A program made the position numbers and the translations under genes. Shown one piece after another: positions 59,760 through 64,000 of a stretch of DNA of 64,000 nt. Source of the DNA: an uncultured Paracoccaceae bacterium (GTDB lineage Bacteria; Pseudomonadota; Alphaproteobacteria; Rhodobacterales; Rhodobacteraceae); the NCBI GenBank assembly GCA_947492585.1, contig CANLND010000003.1:124001-188000 (forward strand). The letters are read 5' to 3'. Numbering within the stretch: the first letter of the stretch is position 1; each line of letters opens with the position of its first letter. The notes below the pieces were generated by a model. The model saw nothing but the letters and a program-made list of their open reading frames with translations. It was not told the DNA's origin and did not search any database.

Positions 59760-61571
59760 ATGACAACAGCAGCATATGAATATGAAACCCACGACTATGA
59801 TGTCGTGGTGGTGGGCGCTGGCGGCGCGGGTTTGCGCGCCACGCTGGGCATGGCCGAGCAGGGCCTGCGCACCGCCTGTATCTCCAAAGTCTTCCCAACC
59901 CGCTCGCACACGGTTGCAGCGCAGGGTGGCATCGCCGCGTCGCTGGGCAACATGGGCCCCGACAGCTGGAAATGGCACATGTATGACACCGTAAAGGGGT
60001 CAGACTGGTTGGGCGATACCGACGCAATGGAATATCTTGCCCGTGAAGCGCCCAAGGCGGTCTATGAGCTGGAGCACTACGGCGTGCCGTTTTCGCGCAC
60101 CGAAGAAGGCAAGATCTACCAGCGTCCTTTTGGGGGTCACACCACCGAGTTTGGCGAAGGTCCCCCGGTACAGCGGACCTGTGCCGCAGCGGACCGGACG
60201 GGCCACGCGATTCTGCACACGCTGTATGGTCAGTCGCTAAAGAACAACGCGGAATTCTACATTGAATACTTCGCGATTGATCTGATCATGTCTGATGACG
60301 GTCAATGTCAGGGTGTTGTCTGCTGGAAGCTGGACGACGGCACCATGCATGTCTTTAACGCCAAGATGGTGGTTCTGGCCACTGGCGGCTATGGCCGTGC
60401 CTATTTCTCGGCGACCTCGGCCCACACCTGCACTGGCGACGGTGGCGGTATGGTGGCGCGCGCGGGTTTGGCGCTGCAGGATATGGAATTTGTTCAATTC
60501 CACCCCACCGGCATCTACGGGTCGGGCTGCCTGATCACCGAAGGCGCACGCGGCGAAGGCGGCTATCTGACCAACTCCGAAGGCGAACGGTTCATGGAGC
60601 GCTATGCGCCCAACTACAAAGACCTGGCGCCCCGCGATTATGTGTCGCGCTCCATGACTATGGAGATCCGCGAAGGCCGCGGCGTGGGCGAACACGGCGA
60701 TCACATTCACCTGAACCTCAGCCACCTGCCTGCGGATGCGCTGGCGGAACGTCTGCCGGGCATTTCCGAAAGCGCCAAGATTTTTGCCGGTGTTGATGTG
60801 ACCAAAGAGCCGATCCCGGTTCTGCCAACGGTGCACTACAACATGGGGGGTATCCCGACCAACTATTGGGGTGAGGTTCTGAACCCAACTGCGGACAATC
60901 CAACCGGCATCGTGCCCGGTTTGATGGCCGCTGGCGAAGCAGGCTGTGCTTCGGTGCACGGTGCCAACCGTTTGGGTTCGAACTCGTTGATTGACCTTGT
61001 GGTCTTTGGCCGTGCTGCGTCTATCCGCGCAGGGCAAGTGATCGACAAGGAGGCACCAAACCCAACGTTGAACCAGGCGTCGGTCGACAAAGCGTTTGAG
61101 CGTTTTGATACGTTGCGCAACGCCAAAGGTGGCATCCCAACCGCTGATCTGCGTCTGGAAATGCAGCGTACCATGCAGGCGGATGCGGCTGTGTTCCGCA
61201 CGGACAAAACCCTGAAAGAAGGGGTTGATAAGATGACCGCAATCGCGGGCAAGATGGGCGACCTGAAGGTCACCGATCGCTCGTTGGTGTGGAACTCGGA
61301 TCTGATGGAAACGCTGGAGCTGGACAATTTGATGCCCAACGCTCTGGCCACCATCGTGGGTGCCGAAGCGCGCAAAGAATCCCGTGGCGCCCACGCGCAC
61401 GAGGATTACAGCACGCGGGACGACGAAAACTGGCGTGTGCACACAGTGTCGCGGGTTGAGGGCAGTCAGGTTGATCTGTCATTCCGTCCGGTGATCACCG
61501 ATCCGCTGACCACCGAAGGTGAAGGCGGTATCAGCCTTGAGAAAATCGCGCCCAAAGCGAGGACGTTCTGA
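59760..61571 (+). CDS. sdhA: Succinate dehydrogenase flavoprotein subunit
   Basis: [22 protein letters not shown] (FAD-His motif), C-terminal [13 protein letters not shown]. Confidence 0.98.
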   Translation: MTTAAYEYETHDYDVVVVGAGGAGLRATLGMAEQGLRTACISKVFPTRSHTVAAQGGIAASLGNMGPDSWKWHMYDTVKGSDWLGDTDAMEYLAREAPKAVYELEHYGVPFSRTEEGKIYQRPFGGHTTEFGEGPPVQRTCAAADRTGHAILHTLYGQSLKNNAEFYIEYFAIDLIMSDDGQCQGVVCWKLDDGTMHVFNAKMVVLATGGYGRAYFSATSAHTCTGDGGGMVARAGLALQDMEFVQFHPTGIYGSGCLITEGARGEGGYLTNSEGERFMERYAPNYKDLAPRDYVSRSMTMEIREGRGVGEHGDHIHLNLSHLPADALAERLPGISESAKIFAGVDVTKEPIPVLPTVHYNMGGIPTNYWGEVLNPTADNPTGIVPGLMAAGEAGCASVHGANRLGSNSLIDLVVFGRAASIRAGQVIDKEAPNPTLNQASVDKAFERFDTLRNAKGGIPTADLRLEMQRTMQADAAVFRTDKTLKEGVDKMTAIAGKMGDLKVTDRSLVWNSDLMETLELDNLMPNALATIVGAEARKESRGAHAHEDYSTRDDENWRVHTVSRVEGSQVDLSFRPVITDPLTTEGEGGISLEKIAPKARTF

Positions 61572-61849
61572 TGAAAACTACGGTTCAATTTTCCAAAGCG
61601 AAACGCTTGGGTTGTGGCGTAGCCTTGCTTGTCGCAACCGGTCTTTCAGCCTGTGTGACACCCGCGGACAGCGAAGCCCGCGCGGCTGAGTTCCGGGCCT
61701 GTTTGGATCAGGCGCGCATCACCGGCTCTTATTCGACGCAATATGTGTACACCTCCGGTGGGCAGTCAAAGACGGTTATCGCCTCAGAAACTGTAACTCA
61801 GGCCCAGGCGGATTCTGCCAATGCCTGCCTGCTTGAGAAAGGTTACTAA
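61571..61849 (+). CDS. Small lipoprotein encoded between sdhA and sdhB
   Basis: Lipobox LVATGLSACVTP; ATG overlaps sdhA TGA (TGATG). Confidence 0.8.
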   Translation: MKTTVQFSKAKRLGCGVALLVATGLSACVTPADSEARAAEFRACLDQARITGSYSTQYVYTSGGQSKTVIASETVTQAQADSANACLLEKGY

Positions 61850-61852
61850 GTC

Positions 61853-62632
61853 ATGGTTCAACTCACCCTGCCCAAGAATTCCCGGATCACAACCGGGAAA
61901 ACCTGGCCCAAGCCGGACGGCGCAACCAATGTCCGTAAATTCCAGATTTATCGCTGGAACCCGGATGATGGCAAAAATCCTCAGGTCGACACCTATTTTG
62001 TCGACATGGACAAATGCGGTCCGATGATTCTGGATGCGTTGATCAAGATCAAAAATGAGATTGACCCAACGCTGACGTTCCGCCGTTCGTGCCGCGAAGG
62101 CATCTGTGGTTCATGTGCAATGAACGTCGATGGCATCAATACTTTGGCCTGTATTTATGGCCTGGATGAAGTCGACGGCGACGTAAAGATCTACCCGCTG
62201 CCGCACATGCCGGTGGTCAAGGATCTGATCCCGGATCTGACGCATTTCTACGCGCAGCACGCGTCGATCATGCCGTGGCTGGAAACCAAGACCAACCGCC
62301 CCGCCAAAGAGTGGAAGCAGTCCATTGAGGACCGCAAGAAACTGGATGGTCTGTATGAATGTGTGATGTGCGCCAGCTGCTCGACTTCGTGTCCGAGCTA
62401 TTGGTGGAACAGCGATCGCTATCTTGGGCCAGCGGCGTTGCTGCATGCCTATCGCTGGATCATCGACAGCCGTGACGAAGCGACGGGGGAGCGTCTGGAT
62501 GATCTGGAAGATCCGTTCAAACTGTACCGCTGCCACACCATTATGAACTGTGCAAAAACCTGCCCCAAGGGTCTGAACCCAGCCAAGGCGATTGCCAATA
62601 TCAAACAAATGATGGTTGAGCGTCAGCTCTGA
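61853..62632 (+). CDS. sdhB: Succinate dehydrogenase iron-sulfur subunit
   Basis: [52 protein letters not shown]. Confidence 0.98.
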   Translation: MVQLTLPKNSRITTGKTWPKPDGATNVRKFQIYRWNPDDGKNPQVDTYFVDMDKCGPMILDALIKIKNEIDPTLTFRRSCREGICGSCAMNVDGINTLACIYGLDEVDGDVKIYPLPHMPVVKDLIPDLTHFYAQHASIMPWLETKTNRPAKEWKQSIEDRKKLDGLYECVMCASCSTSCPSYWWNSDRYLGPAALLHAYRWIIDSRDEATGERLDDLEDPFKLYRCHTIMNCAKTCPKGLNPAKAIANIKQMMVERQL

Positions 62633-62650
62633 TCACCACTACGAAAACAA

Positions 62651-62685
62651 AAAGGACCTCGCCATTTGGCGGGGTCTTTTTTTGT
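62651..62685 (+). terminator. Terminator after sdhB
   Basis: aaggacctcgcc-attt-ggcggggtctttttttg. Confidence 0.9.
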
Positions 62686-62709
62686 TCTATGCGGGGAGGG
62701 CCGCGTTGA

Positions 62710-63043
62710 TTAGGGCGCCATAAACCGTTGGCGGGCTTCCACCGCGATGTTGTAGCGTTGTTGAAGGTCCGCAATCAGCGCCATGGCGACGCGCTTTTCG
62801 CTGTCGTTTTGCGAGTCGCGATAGGTCTGCTTTGCGGCCTCCAGCAATTTCTTGATTTTGAACTCTTCGGGCAGGGCACCCGCCTGGGCCATGATTCGTA
62901 TGGCAACGGCCTGCACCATATCGCCCAAGGCGTCCCCTGTTCGATCGGGCAGGGGCTGGCCTTCCCCGTCAAGCGATTAATTTGCCCGCGGCGAGGGCTT
63001 TTTGGATTTGCTGTTCGACGAGACGATCAAGTGAGTGGGACAT
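62710..63043 (-). pseudogene. DUF1992-like gene split by a reading-frame break
   Basis: Frame 1: MSHSLDRLVEQQIQKALAAGKLIA*; frame 2 continues DGEGQPLPDRTGDALGDMVQAVAIRIMAQAGALPEEFKIKKLLEAAKQTYRDSQNDSEKRVAMALIADLQQRYNIAVEARQRFMAP. Confidence 0.7.
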
Positions 63044-63186
63044 ACCAACAGCCTATCGATGCGACATCAATTGTGACAGATGAAACAACCCCGCGTGGGA
63101 TGTGTTTTTGCGGGCCTTTTGGGGACCCCTGATTATGTGTAGTGAATGAGATTGCTCGACCGGGTTGGGAGACGTAAAAGGTTCAT

Positions 63187-63384
63187 ATGCCTATTTTATT
63201 ATTGTTCCTTCTGGCAGGTGTGCTGGCCTATTTGTGGTGGAAGCGCACAAGCACGACCCTGACGCGCAATTGCCGATGGCGGCAGGATCGAACACAGGGG
63301 CAGTGGGCCTGTCGGTATTGCGGTGCAGTACAGGCCGGTGACCGTCAGCCGACCGACTGTTTGCAGGGACATACGGGGCGATAA
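63187..63384 (+). CDS. Small hypothetical membrane-anchored protein
   Basis: MPILLLFLLAGVLAYLWWKR N-terminal TM; single CXXC (CRYC) plus later Cys. Confidence 0.6.
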   Translation: MPILLLFLLAGVLAYLWWKRTSTTLTRNCRWRQDRTQGQWACRYCGAVQAGDRQPTDCLQGHTGR

Positions 63385-63499
63385 ATGCAAGGCGGGCGTG
63401 TTACGGCTACAGATCACCCTGTGAAAAATTGCAAAAGCTTAAAAAAAGTCTTGATCTGAAAAGGTGATTGCCTGATACCCGCGACCCAAGACGCCAACG

Positions 63500-63600
63500 C
63501 ACGCGCCTCTGTCGAAAGGGCTAACTCCCCTAAGGTTACGTAGCGACGGTAACGTCTCTGATGGAACTGAGCGGTCATATATGGCCGGGTCTTTTGGAGA
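63500..63600 (+). ncRNA. Candidate speF-type leader RNA upstream of ornithine decarboxylase gene
   Basis: Hairpins gttac-gtagcgacg-gtaac and ggtca-tata-tggcc in the 5' UTR; gene context matches the alphaproteobacterial speF motif. Confidence 0.5.
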
Positions 63601-63605
63601 TGACC

Positions 63606-64000
63606 ATGAACGCAGATGCTGCTGGGCATGCGCCCTATTCTGACACACCTATCCCGCGTCACCTTGATTATATCGCGCGCAATACCTTTGATCAGCCGAC
63701 TCTGGTTGTAGATCGTAGTGCAATTGTGGAGCGCTACCATGCACTGGCCCGTGGCCTGTCGGGGGCGCGTATTCATTATGCGGTCAAGGCAAACCCCGCG
63801 CCCGAAGTATTGCAGGCGTTGGTACAGGCGGGGGCTGGGTTTGATGCGGCAAGCCGCACCGAGATCGAAGCCTGTCTGGCCGCAGGGGCAACACCTGCAC
63901 AGATTTCCTTTGGCAACACCATCAAGCGGCCGGCGGATATTGCCTATGCGCATGGGTTGGGCATTACCCATTTTGCCGCGGATGCGGTGGAAGAGTTGGA
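63606..64000 (+). CDS. Type III PLP-dependent (ornithine/lysine) decarboxylase, 3' truncated by window edge
   Basis: PTLVVDRSAIVERYHALARGLSGARIHYAVKANPAPEVLQALVQAGAGFDAASRTEIEACL. Confidence 0.92.
   Translation, partial: MNADAAGHAPYSDTPIPRHLDYIARNTFDQPTLVVDRSAIVERYHALARGLSGARIHYAVKANPAPEVLQALVQAGAGFDAASRTEIEACLAAGATPAQISFGNTIKRPADIAYAHGLGITHFAADAVEEL

Noticed and set aside
60237-61442. 401-aa antisense ORF over sdhA
   Set aside because: Shadow ORF; sdhA is unambiguous

Overview
This window looks like a contiguous chromosomal segment from a Rhodobacterales (Roseobacter/Rhodobacter-type) alphaproteobacterium. It is GC-rich, has ordinary gene density, and is almost entirely core metabolism. 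I see no prophage, IS element, CRISPR array, rRNA or tRNA. Main blocks: moaB (5' truncated) and an RND efflux pair; NUDIX, DsbD-like, YqgE, TsaC/Sua5, acyl-CoA dehydrogenase and MBL genes; a tiny aa3-oxidase subunit IV gene absent from the ORF track; azlCD; a molybdenum-cofactor block (fdhD-mobA-mobB-moeA); greA; a SoxR/VOC pair; ETF-QO; a TPR protein; ispE; a polyprenyl synthase; LysR/DMT; phaB/phaA; argH-lipoprotein-lysA; a DUF4175 protein; ftsEX-plsC; and a large TCA supercluster (lpdA, odhB, sucA, sucD, sucC, mdh, mcl1, mesaconyl-CoA hydratase, sdhCDAB). The window ends in an ornithine-decarboxylase-like gene with a structured leader. Most interesting observations: (i) a 10-bp palindrome TGTGATCACA, repeated in tandem about two helical turns apart at nearly the same distance upstream of both sucC and sdhC, suggesting a shared TCA regulator; (ii) a family of intergenic palindromic elements with conserved GCTCCCGCCCGTCGG / CCTCCCGTTGGGC boxes but variable hairpin arms that stay paired; (iii) a DUF1992-like gene split by a reading-frame break; (iv) uncharacterised small genes inserted, with stop/start overlaps, inside sdhA-sdhB and sucC-sucD, and another between odhB and lpdA; (v) a strong inverted repeat in the sdhC leader. 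All calls come from reading the sequence and ORF translations. No database search was run.
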